DNA from: Astropecten irregularis
Taxonomy: Eukaryota; Echinodermata; Asteroidea; Paxillosida; Astropectinidae
Assembly (NCBI GenBank): GCA_963971285.1
Contig: OZ020251.1
Span: 9,176,001 to 9,240,000 of the forward strand
Reading direction: 5' to 3'
Length of the DNA: 64,000 nt
Below, piece by piece: positions 49,701 through 55,581 of the stretch. Both the position numbers and the translations under genes were made by a program. Below the pieces are notes generated by a model that had not been told where the DNA came from, ran no database searches, and saw only the letters and a list, made by a program, of their open reading frames with translations. Numbering within the stretch: the first letter of the stretch is position 1; every line of letters starts with the position of its first letter.

Positions 49701-50659
49701 TTATCAGAAGTGGGTTCGTTTTTAGCCTTCACGAGGCATTCCTTACCTGGAAACAGTCGTGTATGATTCACCAATACAAGCGAGTGGACGGGAATGAGGT
49801 TGATTTGTGTCGATTCATTTTTTCTAAATGGAGAGCTGTGGCCAAGTGGTCTGGCGTGTCGACCTCAAAAGTCTTGTGGCCAATCTACAGATAAAATTCC
49901 AGCAGGAATATTTTGGAGGAACAACAACCAAGTACCAAGTACAGATTGTCGGTTCGAATTCTGCCATGAGTTATTGGTGCTTGCGTCCTATGGCAAGAGC
50001 TTTGTCACTTATTGCTCCTCTTCAAAAAAGGTTTAAAATAGATGGCAATATGGTTTGATTAGCCTCTATGCACTGAAAACGGTAGTCGTGGCTGTGTCCT
50101 GCCCATGGTGTTGATATGGTTTGAAGAATGTATTTTTTTTTTTGGCTCGATGACCAGGAATTGTAATAAACTTGTAATGCGCAGTAGGGTATATTCATAT
50201 AGTAGCAGCGCAATATGAAAGTCCTAGTGTGACCAAGTGATGTTCTCCATAGATCATGCATACATGTAGATTGGTGATTAATTGTTTGTTATATGTAGAC
50301 TAACGAACAAACTATTAACCTTTGTGTGCTCAGACTTGTGTCAATTACATGAAAATGCAATGATTCCTAGGTTACTGAAATGGTTACATGACTTGTAATA
50401 TGATTCATTGGTTTCTTTGAACTTGTAGGTCCTTCTTATCCTCACTATGGTCTTTATACACTGGGCAGAGGGGCCAGCAGATGCCGAAGCAGCACAGGAA
50501 ACACACCAAGAGGAGGAACGTGATGCAGGAATGGTTAAGGGAGAGACGGGGGAGATAGACAAGGAGGCAGGAGGCTCGTCTAAGGATGATATCCTAGAAA
50601 CAGTGCTGAAGGAAGGATCCATTGAGGAAAACGATTCAGTACCAGCTGCTGATGCCTGA
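22684..50659 (+). CDS. SRCR/HYR adhesion G-protein-coupled receptor, 23-exon model
   Basis: Predicted surface receptor of the adhesion-GPCR class. Exons: 22684-22759, 32921-33385, 33575-33889, 35125-35454, 36765-37088, 37241-37543, 38206-38538, 39287-39613, 40198-40527, 40964-41308, 41534-41779, 42441-42569, 42882-43006, 43211-43363, 43758-44163, 44330-44508, 45353-45523, 45992-46107, 46918-47017, 47496-47661, 48364-48427, 48627-48912, 50429-50659. All junctions are GT/AG, phases match at each join, and the total is 5520 nt (1839 codons plus stop). Approximate protein order: signal peptide 1-20; linker; SRCR1-8 77-934; HYR-like 935-1131; hormone-receptor-like Cys module 1132-1216; GAIN with GPS 1217-1519; seven helices 1530-1780; acidic tail to 1839. 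Family knowledge says adhesion GPCRs signal through a tethered agonist behind the GPS; ligand and partner are unknown here. Linking exon 1 across a 10.2 kb intron is the weakest join. No close named homologue is recognised. Confidence 0.85.
23156..23607. repeat. 51-bp minisatellite with an internal inversion
   Basis: About seven units of 51 bases (CCTGCCGGTTACCTGTAGGT ... AACAGTTAAAATAACCT) from 23262 on, preceded by two units in the opposite orientation (23156-23256). Unit starts at 23281, 23332 and 23383 confirm the period. Fifty-one is divisible by three, which explains open frames on both strands. Confidence 0.9.
23608..25471. other. Intron 1, no supported exon
   Basis: Unique-looking DNA. 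The CpG-richer stretch at 24790-24852 ends in CGTCAG/GTAAGA, which could be a non-coding first exon, but nothing else supports it. Confidence 0.35.
25480..26263. mobile_element. hAT-type MITE with 8-bp target duplication
   Basis: Element ends TAGGCCTGGGCGATTA and TAATCGCCCAGGCCTA, flanked by identical GTGGAGAG at 25472-25479 and 26264-26271. Subterminal regions are packed with AATCGATTAATCG blocks in both halves. An 8-bp duplication and T(A)GGCCTGGGCGAT-like ends are typical of hAT elements. There is no transposase frame. Confidence 0.88.
26847..27086. mobile_element. MITE C copy with a paralogous empty site
   Basis: Ends GGACCAATTTCATAAAACTG and CAGTTGTATGAAATTGGCCC. The flanks read GACACTAACAG before and AATGAATTCGAAAT after. 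The uninterrupted version GACACTAACAGAATGAATTC lies at about 26332-26351, so this is a real insertion. Confidence 0.75.
27087..27690. other. Intron 1, no supported feature
   Basis: AT-rich DNA without exon or clear repeat. Confidence 0.35.
27790..28095 (-). mobile_element. CR1/L2-like LINE, ORF2 C-terminal remnant
   Basis: On the - strand the frame reads NHWLPVQQRIVFKIL, APSYFSTLLS, RPGLRSTTDRTLLRVPR and YAPRLWNQLPLNIR. This is the conserved C-terminal segment of CR1/L2-type reverse transcriptase proteins. It is 5'-truncated, as usual for LINEs. Confidence 0.8.
28262..30197 (+). repeat. 1.93 kb tandem duplication, unit 1 (SINE plus LINE remnant)
   Basis: Repeated head to tail at 30198-32110 with an offset of about 1936 bases. 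It holds a tRNA-derived SINE at 28523-28690 and pieces of a LINE endonuclease/reverse transcriptase: IASWNVRKMCPGNNGDPQF near 29205 and KKQMERWVEHYLELYSTPDE near 29910. The LINE frame is broken many times. Confidence 0.8.
28523..28690 (+). repeat. tRNA-derived SINE D, copy 1
   Basis: Box A GGTGGCCTAGCAGG and box B GGTTTGAATCCCACC at tRNA spacing, then a body with TCTCACGTGCTCTCACGAGC and GAGTATACAGTGCTCATCCA. Other copies are at 30459-30625, 34023-34200 and 43484-43655. Confidence 0.75.
30198..32190 (+). repeat. 1.93 kb tandem duplication, unit 2
   Basis: Second unit. It runs further into the LINE than unit 1, to QDMRDASLVTLFKNKFDRSD near 32105-32165, the start of the reverse transcriptase palm. 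SINE at 30459-30625. A 157-codon frame on the - strand (31629-32102) is only the complement of the LINE. Confidence 0.8.
32657..32801. repeat. Palindromic MITE E (GGGAGACTTTGGAGAAC), copy 1
   Basis: Ends AGGAGACTTTGGAGAACTGG and its near-inverse TCTCCAAAAGTCTCCCATTG, with a GC-rich core of alternating GCGCGTGCGC. Other copies, all in introns of the receptor gene: 39786-39894, 47284-47337 and 49503-49612. Confidence 0.8.
32921..33385 (+). CDS. Exon 2: acidic linker and SRCR domain 1
   Basis: Starts after a T-rich tract and CACAG acceptor, ends at GTAAGA, phase 1 on both sides. The first ~50 residues are an acidic, Ser/Asp-rich linker. SRCR1 then runs from YPVRLLGG through AVCRQLGF to GVVCQFG. 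Six cysteines match the group A pattern (C2, C3, C5-C8). The core VCSDGW and CRQLG motifs are intact. Confidence 0.9.
33575..33889 (+). CDS. Exon 3: SRCR domain 2
   Basis: Acceptor GGGTACAG, donor GTAAAA, phase 1/1. It encodes FAIRLSGG, WGAVCD, VLCRELGFNG and a final GIHCEI. Six cysteines are at the group A positions. An N-glycosylation sequon (NLT) follows the first cysteine. An open frame continues into the intron but has no domain character, so the donor ends the exon. Confidence 0.9.
34023..34200 (+). repeat. tRNA-derived SINE D, copy 3 (intron 3)
   Basis: Perfect box B GGTTCGAATCC and box A TGGCCTAGCAGG. It sits in intron 3 of the receptor gene, between SRCR2 and SRCR3 exons. Confidence 0.75.
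34655..35113 (+). repeat. (TTTTA)n with an internal (TTTCA)13 block
   Basis: About 90 pentamer units. The core 34806-34870 is 13 perfect TTTCA units, with TTTTA units on both sides. The array ends 11 bases before the exon 4 acceptor. The long Phe-Tyr-Ile-Leu frame across it is a by-product. Confidence 0.97.
35125..35454 (+). CDS. Exon 4: SRCR domain 3, lacking C2 and C7
   Basis: SRCR motif order is clear (LSVRLTYG, GWDDAATSVVCRQLGFNG, HLSDC, VGVMC), but the first family cysteine is replaced (WVGVTDSGW) and the seventh is absent, leaving four cysteines. The acceptor lies 11 bases beyond a long TTTTA array that takes the place of an ordinary pyrimidine tract. Donor GCAG/GTAATT, phase 1. Confidence 0.9.
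35490..35823. repeat. TTAA MITE copy (intron 4)
   Basis: Right end TACCT plus TTAA at 35824-35827. Internal blocks TTTATGGATAAATACATTAT and GTTTCTACTTGCACCATC match the family. The left end is eroded. Confidence 0.65.
35992..36350. repeat. TTAA MITE copy, opposite orientation (intron 4)
   Basis: Family blocks in the opposite orientation to the 35490-35823 copy (AACCAAAACAGAAATGTTCA, AAGATGGTGTTGGTATAAAC). The ends are diverged. Confidence 0.6.
36765..37088 (+). CDS. Exon 5: SRCR domain 4
   Basis: Acceptor after TTTCCTTTCCATATTCAAAG, donor GTAAGT, phase 1/1. It encodes HPIRLDS, WANVCVS, NVICRQLGYFG, NINCNGTE, ITDCD and GVFCDAG. Six group A cysteines are present. The tyrosine-rich middle stretch (SSYYYAID) is not typical of its neighbours. 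Confidence 0.88.
37241..37543 (+). CDS. Exon 6: SRCR domain 5
   Basis: Separated from exon 5 by only 152 bases. It encodes DFPIRLVGGTSS, WGTVCANGWD, SVVCRQLGLHGPNE, RLIDC and AGVMCQH. This is the most canonical SRCR of the set, with six cysteines. Acceptor TGGTTCAG, donor GTGAGA, phase 1/1. Confidence 0.92.
38206..38538 (+). CDS. Exon 7: SRCR domain 6, lacking C2 and C7
   Basis: Acceptor after TTTCCTCCATTAG, donor GTAAAA, phase 1/1. It encodes YPVRLVGSNS, ARVVCRHLGLHGPS, KLADC and GAVVC. The first family cysteine is missing (HWRPIDDYEW) and so is the seventh. Four cysteines remain (C3, C5, C6, C8). Confidence 0.88.
38600..38900 (-). mobile_element. (AATC)n run and LINE reverse-transcriptase tail remnant
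   Basis: An AATC microsatellite (38600-38660) is followed, on the - strand, by LINE coding pieces: RKRTKIRVLRALVLPVLLYG near 38850 and AIRRPKEYCSKVDAATRC near 38700. It lies in intron 7 of the receptor gene. Confidence 0.65.
39287..39613 (+). CDS. Exon 8: SRCR domain 7, lacking C2 and C7
   Basis: Acceptor GTTTATTTCAG, donor GTGAGT, phase 1/1. It encodes TPIRLVSG, FNGHWGYLLDAKLD (no C2), SVFCRHLGF, NITCTGNERRLIDC, then a Cys-free tail to QITCQPPG. Four cysteines are left, in the same pattern as SRCR3 and SRCR6. Confidence 0.88.
39786..39894. repeat. Palindromic MITE E, copy 2 (intron 8)
   Basis: AATGGGAGGTTTTGGAGAAC and ACCGGTTCTCCAAAGTCTCC as ends, with a GCGCGTGC-rich core. Confidence 0.8.
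40198..40527 (+). CDS. Exon 9: SRCR domain 8 with a shifted cysteine
   Basis: Acceptor TTTTCTTCTAG, donor GTAATC, phase 1/1. It encodes FPVRLVNGP, NVVCNQLGFNG, VRCLGNESRLADC, VTTCY and AVVCNG. C2 is absent (WWGDTGRYN), C7 is kept, and an extra cysteine appears between C3 and C5 (RRQFC). The count stays at six but the pairing must differ from group A. Confidence 0.88.
40964..41308 (+). CDS. Exon 10: HYR-like domain 1 (divergent)
   Basis: Acceptor TTGTATTTTCAG, donor GTAAGT, phase 1/1. The exon begins with a GDTCQPPEAI segment. Its C-terminal part has the HYR ending: a T-D-L-D-N-P-D-N stretch followed by FKCTFYISVQ, matching the family's D..GN..C.F.V.V. It is about 30 residues longer than a typical HYR domain and carries an inserted YC...PC pair, so the assignment is tentative. 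It rests on position next to HYR2 and on the ending motif. Confidence 0.65.
41534..41779 (+). CDS. Exon 11: HYR domain 2
   Basis: Canonical hyalin-repeat (HYR) domain of ~81 residues: PRITCPASFTLAAEEGSS, HWSEPLASDNSG, GIHDFTYTATDGSMN and CSFTVTV. HYR is an immunoglobulin-like fold used in adhesion and extracellular matrix proteins, notably echinoderm hyalin. Acceptor TGTAAACAG, donor GTAAGT, phase 1/1. Confidence 0.88.
41955..42285 (+). mobile_element. CR1/L2-like LINE, ORF2 C-terminal remnant (intron 11)
   Basis: Frame reads LRLHWLPVDMRIIYTIKLL, NLRSSRRQLLVVPTS, YGDRTFAHAAPVLWNKLP and MESLKTYLF. This is the same conserved segment as the - strand copy at 27790, and the frame is nearly intact. 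It is not part of the receptor. Confidence 0.85.
42441..42569 (+). CDS. Exon 12: first part of hormone-receptor-like Cys module
   Basis: Encodes GPCIEATITDEAYGAITW, then T-E-P-G and QRCPLWTEKG. This matches the C...G...W..T..G...CP ordering found before the GAIN domain of many adhesion GPCRs. The acceptor at TTTGTAG is the only nearby AG that avoids an in-frame stop. Phase 1/1. Confidence 0.75.
42882..43006 (+). CDS. Exon 13: second part of hormone-receptor-like Cys module
   Basis: Encodes ISTRTCSSSM, NASWESFEIDCG and a polar end (SLDNVAQ). The R-x-C ... W ... C order fits the second half of the HormR module. Acceptor ATTTTTCAG, donor GTATAT. It enters in phase 1 and leaves in phase 0, where the all-phase-1 part of the gene ends. 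Confidence 0.75.
43211..43363 (+). CDS. Exon 14: GAIN domain, helical subdomain
   Basis: 51 codons, phase 0/0, with an amphipathic helical look (NAVEVAEYLAEMISWEG ... YDVIGILHDIVGVRSG), as in GAIN subdomain A. The acceptor (GCGTTTAAG) has a weak pyrimidine tract, so the start may shift. A SINE lies in the following intron. Confidence 0.7.
43484..43655 (+). repeat. tRNA-derived SINE D, copy 4 (intron 14)
   Basis: Box A TGGCCAAGCACGTATGG and box B GGTTCGAATCCCACCTGAG; the body is diverged from the other copies. Confidence 0.7.
43758..44163 (+). CDS. Exon 15: GAIN domain, central part
   Basis: Acceptor AATGTTACAG, donor GTGATT, phase 0 to 1, 135 codons. It reads through helices (TAVIDITNGIMG, ALRVIEDQVSWTL) into the beta-rich subdomain (VEAFNINASNAGNG, VKVYDQNSQMLNFEDIIAAV). 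Several Asn sequons are present. The position directly before the GPS and the length fit a GAIN domain. Confidence 0.8.
44330..44508 (+). CDS. Exon 16: GAIN domain, C-terminal beta part
   Basis: Acceptor TTTGTCCAG, donor GTATGC, phase 1 to 0. It encodes KVSFILFADDTFFPS, then LSGGVVSMAIEG and EPVVVQIK. Alternating hydrophobic strands leading to V-x-I-K-(D) are the usual approach to the GPS in adhesion GPCRs. Confidence 0.82.
44810..44990 (+). repeat. tRNA-derived SINE with central domain (intron 16)
   Basis: Box-A-like TGGCATAGCGGTTC and a decayed box B GGGTTCATGTCC, then AGTGGATTGGGTTTTCAGTC and ACTCTGGGGTTTACCTCCCA. It shares the central domain with the - strand SINE at 21056. Confidence 0.6.
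45353..45523 (+). CDS. Exon 17: GPS motif with replaced cleavage triad
   Basis: GPS cysteine/tryptophan skeleton is complete: C-V-F-W-D, GIGDWSDAGCKFDG, then TCRCDRTAIFAVLV. In the family the last segment reads C-x-C-N-H-L-T/S-x-F, and cleavage falls between L and T/S. Here it is C-R-C-D-R-T-A-I-F, so H, L and T/S become R, T and A (residues ~1511-1513; codons 45497-45505). Autoproteolysis is therefore not expected, while the hydrophobic FAVLV of the tethered agonist is kept. Phase 0/0. Confidence 0.9.
45660..45905 (-). mobile_element. LINE C-terminal remnant (intron 17)
   Basis: On the - strand: RRTRKVGRPQNTWLRQVDR, stop, then AAWEMAIRTPKEYRGSKVDE. It is the same LINE tail as at 38680, and it abuts the acceptor region of exon 18. 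Confidence 0.7.
45992..46107 (+). CDS. Exon 18: stalk and transmembrane helix 1
   Basis: Acceptor TTTGAACCTTTACAG was chosen because it alone keeps phase 0 from the GPS exon. It encodes EFKDVLEVYQPPHYL, then the helix CVGSAATYLIVIVLYFAA, ending in AG/GTACCT (phase 2). The open frame upstream is LINE-derived intron, not exon. Confidence 0.82.
46300..46585. repeat. Repeat A end and inverted repeat B (intron 18)
   Basis: CCGAGGATGGGACTTTAGGA is a repeat A terminus. 46385-46582 matches, inverted, the repeat B of 3108-3350 (TTAGGGCGACACTTTTTACG on the - strand). Confidence 0.55.
46918..47017 (+). CDS. Exon 19: intracellular loop 1 and helix 2
   Basis: The first base completes an Arg codon. Basic loop RRLRRNASS, then IFLNFVFSLLLMYAVFFAGV, corresponding to helix 2 of the secretin/adhesion seven-helix fold. 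Acceptor GTTGTCAATAG, donor GTAAGT, phase 2 to 0. Confidence 0.85.
47284..47337. repeat. Palindromic MITE E, deleted copy 3 (intron 19)
   Basis: Only 54 bases: CAATGGGAGAC joined to GCGCTGTTGACTTGAAGACC and the terminal GTCTCCCATTG. The interior is lost. Confidence 0.7.
47496..47661 (+). CDS. Exon 20: helix 3 and start of helix 4
   Basis: Encodes ESCMLVAALLQYLPLTAMMW then TAIDARNIYTTS, the classic helix 3 signature of adhesion GPCRs (C...ALL.Y..L..F.WM..E...LY), with the disulfide Cys kept. It ends in AGLFAWG, the start of helix 4. Acceptor TTTTTTTGTCTTAG, donor GTAAAT, phase 0 to 1. Confidence 0.88.
48364..48427 (+). CDS. Exon 21: helix 4 and extracellular loop 2
   Basis: 64-base exon: GAPLAITLATYALPGNLYDN, continuing the G-W/P-L signature of helix 4. 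Acceptor AATTCAATTCAG, donor GTGAGT, phase 1 to 2. It is short, but both neighbours require exactly this phase. Confidence 0.85.
48627..48912 (+). CDS. Exon 22: helices 5, 6 and most of 7
   Basis: Begins NCFMSPG, the loop-2 Cys region (the family usually has C-W here; this one has C-F). It continues with MYLGLLLPIGLILSHNIITI (helix 5), a basic and acidic loop (RRHKGEEGETARPSG), RLIGAVSIYIMLMITWVSGF (helix 6) and ALAFPITLSIANCIQ (helix 7). Phase 2 to 0, donor GTAAGG. Confidence 0.88.
49503..49612. repeat. Palindromic MITE E, copy 4 (intron 22)
   Basis: AAATGGGAGACTTCGC at the left; GACCGATTCTCCAAAG at the right; the core has GCGCGCATGCTC. Confidence 0.7.
49834..50230 (+). repeat. tRNA-derived SINE with insertion in its tRNA head (intron 22)
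   Basis: Head TGTGGCCAAGTGGTCTGGCG (box A), then TTGTGGCCAATCTACAG, an insertion of about 53 bases, and CGGTTCGAATTCTGCC (box B). The body matches 4126-4440. Confidence 0.6.
50429..50659 (+). CDS. Exon 23: end of helix 7 and acidic cytoplasmic tail, stop
   Basis: VLLILTMVFIHWAEG completes helix 7. A tail of ~60 residues, very rich in Glu and Asp, then runs to TGA at 50657-50659. The tail has no recognisable domain and no evident PDZ-binding end. Acceptor TTTGAACTTGTAG, phase 0. Confidence 0.87.
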   Translation, partial: VLLILTMVFIHWAEGPADAEAAQETHQEEERDAGMVKGETGEIDKEAGGSSKDDILETVLKEGSIEENDSVPAADA

Positions 50660-51599
50660 TCAGTGTGTAGCGGCAAGATTTTAATTGATTTGGTTGTTTA
50701 ACTGTTGTTATTACTTAATATCGTTAGTTGTATTGATGTTCGCCTTTAGTAAGTAATTTTAATGAACCGGTTAATTATCGCAGTATTTGTTAGGGCGCCC
50801 CATGTAGACAACGCAATCTGTTTATAGGTCAAACTTGAAATTCTTCATGATTCCGATGATCCATAAACAAATTCTATGTATGTATCGAGATTTCCCTAAA
50901 TCAATGTCCAAATTAACAAGGTCATAAGGTCTCAATTTCAATCATGTTAGGTCCAACACAATCGGTAACTTTATATATTTATTTGAGGTGGGAACTAAGG
51001 GTGGATAAATTTGGGGTATTTGTGGGTTAATCTTGTATAAAGTTTCATTCAGTTGATGGTCGGAAAAGTTAGAACGGCGAAGTATATGCTCGTGCACACA
51101 TGTATTTCTTTTAACATATCAGTGATATATTGGGTGTTTGTAATTGTTAAAGTATTGTGTGTTATGTTTGTTATTTGCAGTGAACCACCATTACACCATT
51201 ATACCACACGTATTAACTAACTAATTTAACTAATTTATCCAATTAATATAATTCATTCTTCAGAGTAAATCTGTCTGCTATATCATATAATAAATGGTGG
51301 CTGCCTCATATTCAATCATTAAACCAATTGTCTGGGGCGTTTATAATTGGACCATTGTAGAGGAGTTTCTCTAAGGCTACAAGTGTATTGTGACTAAGGC
51401 ATTTAATTTAACATATCAACATCGAGTTTTCGCCATTGCCCGTTCACCAACCACATTTTCAGAAATAGAGGTGAGACTTTGGAAATTTGTGAATCCTGTT
51501 AACACCTCCGTTAAGAGTGTGTCTTGGGTACGTACATTGGATGGCTCTTTTTAACATACTAACTTTGCATTCAATTCCATATTAATGTTATGTATAACT
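50660..51599. other. 3' UTR and intergenic DNA after the receptor gene
   Basis: No exon. The poly(A) signal candidate at 51289 would end the transcript here. Confidence 0.4.
51289..51294 (+). terminator. Candidate poly(A) signal of the receptor gene
   Basis: AATAAA 630 bases after the stop codon. It is the first canonical hexamer I see in the 3' region. Position is plausible but untested. Confidence 0.35.
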
Positions 51600-51880
51600 A
51601 CAAAATAATGGGGTATTAGGGAGACAGATAAACAACTTAAAGTGGACATTAGGGAAACATCGGGACTTAGGGAGACTTTTTGATGTCTCCCTAAGGTACC
51701 AGTACCTTTTAAAGAAATATGTCTACTGTCCGTATTTTAAAAGAAGACAGAGCATGCTCTCAATATGAACATAAGTCAATTTCAAGTTCATTGGTGTGGG
51801 GTATGTTTAGAAATAGTTATAAGTAAAAGTGTGCACGACCCTATGGGAAAGTCTCCCTAAGGTCCTACCCTCGGTTTTTC
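51600..51880 (-). repeat. MITE-like repeat A, inverted copy
   Basis: GGGGTATTAGGGAGACAGAT at the left and AGTCTCCCTAAGGTCCTACC at the right; same unit as 819-1130 in the other orientation. Confidence 0.7.
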
Positions 51881-52730
51881 ATTAATATTATTTGTATGAC
51901 TTTAAAGATTTGTTCACATCGTACAGTAAAGACATTTGATCAAAAGAGATTACTTTAAATGTTAATTCCATGGTTGATGTTATTATATTGAATCTTCATA
52001 TGTTAATATAAATTGTGAACGTTTAAGATGTGATTCTAAAGTAAATGTTTACACAGCAAGGTGCGTTATGTATAATAGTGAGAATTTCCATTCTTGTCAA
52101 AATAGAGTACACATTTTGAAGTTGACGAATGTTTCCTTTATCGAAACAGTATCTTTATTTCGTGAAGACTCTATTTTGTTTCAGGTCCCAACTGTTTGCC
52201 GTCATACGTTTGTCTGTCAGGCGGTCTGTTCGTCTCTCGCACTGTCGGCTTGTCTGTCTGTGAGGCTGTCTCACTGTGCCTGTCTTTTACGGATTGTCTA
52301 CGGTTTATCTGTTAAGATCGAGGAATTCATAGGAAATTTAAGTCATGGGCAGCTGTACCAGTGTATAATTGGTGCATGATAATTTCTTGGGGCCCGGGGC
52401 CTGACGCGATTTGATACTAGCATGATTTATGGCTAAGTGACAAGAGGACGCAAGTGAAGGTACACACATTGTTGACATGATCGATTAAAGATTGAGACTT
52501 TGGCTGTAGAAAGGGATATAAAAGATCAATTACATAATTCATTTCCTACCTGGATGTTAAGGCCACGAGGTGGTCGACAAGCTCAGCTGGTCCCAGTCTA
52601 TGCGGTTGTGATTCAATGGCCGACACGATAATTTCTTTTAAATTGTGTGGTAAGGGAGATTGAAGTGGAGACTCGGAGAAGTAGAGTTTCCGAGTTTTTA
52701 CCTTGTAGTCTTTCTTAAGGGTGTTCAAGG
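51881..52730. other. Intergenic, no supported feature
   Basis: Frames at 52068-52379 and 52546-52890 have no domain character; the latter is the complement of the adjacent satellite. Confidence 0.4.
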
Positions 52731-52855
52731 TTTTCATTCCGTTCCATTCCATTCGATTCCTTTCCACTCCACTCCACTCCAACCCGCTCCACTCCAACTC
52801 CGCTCCACTCCGCTCCATTCCACTCCATTCCGTTTCATTCCATTCCATTCCGGTT
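52731..52855 (+). repeat. Degenerate (ATTCC)/(ACTCC) pentamer satellite
   Basis: TTCCATTCCATTCG shifts to CCACTCCACTCC and back, in five-base steps. Confidence 0.85.
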
Positions 52856-52927
52856 AATCCAGCGGCTAATTTCGGCACAAGTTCTGCCAAGAATTTATTT
52901 ACCCATTTCGGACAAAGCAGTCCTTAA

Positions 52928-53248
52928 AGGTAGTGTCATACTTTGGTAAGAAACCAAAACAGAAATTCACAGATTTACTTATAACTTATAACAGGGTATG
53001 GAGATGGTGGAGGTAGAAACATACAGTCAACATTTCTTCGCCTGAAATGGTGTATTTATCCACAAATTACTAAAACGAGAAAAGAGAAAGAGAAAAGACT
53101 TAAAAAATATTGTGGCTGTGTTTCACCGTTTCTCAATAAGTGGGCACCGTATGATACTGAAATTTTCACAGATGACTGTTACTGTATCTTCCTTTATATT
53201 TTTGCCCAATAATCTGTATTTCTTTGATAAAAGAGTATGATATTACCT
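52928..53248. repeat. TTAA-flanked MITE, complete copy
   Basis: Flanks TTAA at 52924-52927 and 53249-53252; ends AGGTAGTGTCATACTTTGG and GAGTATGATATTACCT. Confidence 0.78.
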
Positions 53249-53252
53249 TTAA

Positions 53253-55160
53253 TATCCAAGTGTACGTGTTCGGCTACATATGAGGAGCCACGGGTGCAAC
53301 TTTATTTTTTAGTGTCTGTTTGAGCTTAAGTGGATATTAGCCCAATCACAACTTTGACACCAAACAATTAAAAACAACAGTTCTTCTCACATAAGCCACG
53401 CGGAAGTATTCCAGCTGTTTATTTTATTTGGTCTACACAAAAGACAAATATTAAAACATTAACGTTAATGTGAAATTTGAAAATGGGGTAACACAGATAA
53501 TCAATGTAGTTCTCAAGTTGTTAGGTCATGGGTGCTTTGTTATGTGGTGTATATGGAATATGAAATATACAGATCCACGTATTGATGTTGAAAATATTAT
53601 AAGGATAAAACGGATGTTTGACACATTATTAAACATCATGAAGCCTCTGTCGGTAGAGGTTTAGCGGAATATCTTTTTTGAATGGTATTAATGAAACTAA
53701 ATTATACTATTATTGATATATGGTTGCACTAATAAACATAATTAAGTTAAAAAGTGAGCAATAATACATTAAAGTGATTTCAACATTCAATTTGAGGGAA
53801 AATATTTCCTAATACTAATCTCTCCAATGGGAGATTGAAAACAAATATAACAACCAACATGGAATAGTTTAATATGACACTAGATAATATCTTCGCAACT
53901 ACATCGACCCGTGTACGCACTACGCACTTTTAATAAAGCAATTATTTCTTCCACGATAGTAATTACTATCATTTTCCCGTAGTGGATCCTTGGGTATACA
54001 TTAATTGTTGTGATTGTGGGCACTTTCATTAAGGCCTGAATCATCATAATCAGCTTTCATACATAGCATTTACATTACATAATTAAAATTCACATTCAAA
54101 TTCACGAATTTTGGTTGGGTAATGTTTCGTTCTTTTTAATTTGGACAAGGAGACAATTTTGACAATGGTTTCTACAAGAAGAAAAAAAAACGTTAAACAA
54201 AACTTACCAACTGCTTATTCCTAAATATTTACACATCCATCAAGTTGAGCTGCAATTTATAGAGTGGGAAAATGTTCTTATCTGATTAAATTTCAAGTGA
54301 ACGAAACTGGTTTTACTTGTTTTGAAATCGGTATAAGTCATTGACCCTGCGGGCAGCATGATGGTGATTTTCCCCTGCTAATTTTCTCATTTTGCAGCAG
54401 TTTTATTTTATAGATTTAGGCCAATATATCCACTAATCCAAAATTATACGGTCCAGGTATTCACACACTCTAGGGTTATGAATTGAAAACGAGCATTGAC
54501 ACGAAGCCCCAAATCCATGTACAGTAAATTGATATCTTAATATTACTGTTCTTGTCATGTTGTAAAATCATCTGTAATTTAAATTTACCAGAAAACATAA
54601 CACAAACATTTTTATTACGGAAACGTTTCCTCGAACATTATAACAAATCAAGCGATTTAACCAGATCACTCCATGGCGCACGCAAGGTCCGCACTTCACA
54701 ATCATTATTGTTAATTTTAATTATTCACATCAAAACTGTGCATCACTATTTTCACATTGACATTTCACACTGATGTTTAACATTCATACTTGTATACATT
54801 TATACAACATTAATAATACATACATTCTTCAATTATTCTTTACATTTTACCTACGTTTTGTGCCCATTGTTTACAATATAGATTCGTGATTTTATGTTTT
54901 GTATTACTAATTTGTTGTTGGGGTTTCCAACTATTGCTTTATTTCATCGCAAATCTATTACATATACTGATATTTTTTTGTTCTGAAACAATTACTTCTG
55001 TTTCTGTTTCATTTTAACCAACATTTTACAATTTAACCAGTAATGCTCTCTCTTTTGGCATGTTTAGTAACGTCAGTGCTTTGTAAGAGACCATGTCGTA
55101 TGTAAAACGGCCACGCTGAAAAAACATCATAAATAGTTTAAAATACATGTTTAGTTTAAA
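53253..55160. other. Intergenic AT-rich DNA, no supported feature
   Basis: No exon on either strand with splice sites or domain. Ends in a T-rich/TTTTA stretch and a G-run at 55170-55220. Confidence 0.4.
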
Positions 55161-55515
55161 TGTACCAATGTTTTTATTTTATTTTTTATTTTTTATTTTA
55201 TTTTTTTTTTTGGGGGGGGGGGCACTCCACCACTATCTACAGAGTGCTGAATAATATAACGTTTCTACAACAATATCACTTCCACACACATACGACAACA
55301 AATGCAAAAACTGAACGGAAAAGTCAGATGCTTATTATGAATGTTTTGATTTATGATGGAATTGAATGATATTAAGAACAAATATGAGAAACTTGCCTTT
55401 TTTTGCCAACTATTTGGAAATTTGTCACTTGAAACTTATCCTTCAAGGAATTTTTCCGTTCTTATGAGATATGTCAGTTATGAATTTATCGTTGCTACTC
55501 GGGATGTAGGCATCC

Positions 55516-55521
55516 TTTATT
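55516..55521 (-). terminator. Candidate poly(A) signal of the discoidin gene
   Basis: AATAAA on the - strand, about 60 bases past the stop codon, which would give a very short 3' UTR. Confidence 0.4.
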
Positions 55522-55581
55522 GGGTTTTTCATGTGAGATGTCGTGGTCATTGCGACGCGATAAAATTTTTTGGTAAGTTGA

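Noticed and set aside
52546..52890. 114-codon - strand frame rich in Trp and Glu
   Set aside because: Complement of the ACTCC/ATTCC satellite; periodic composition, no domain.
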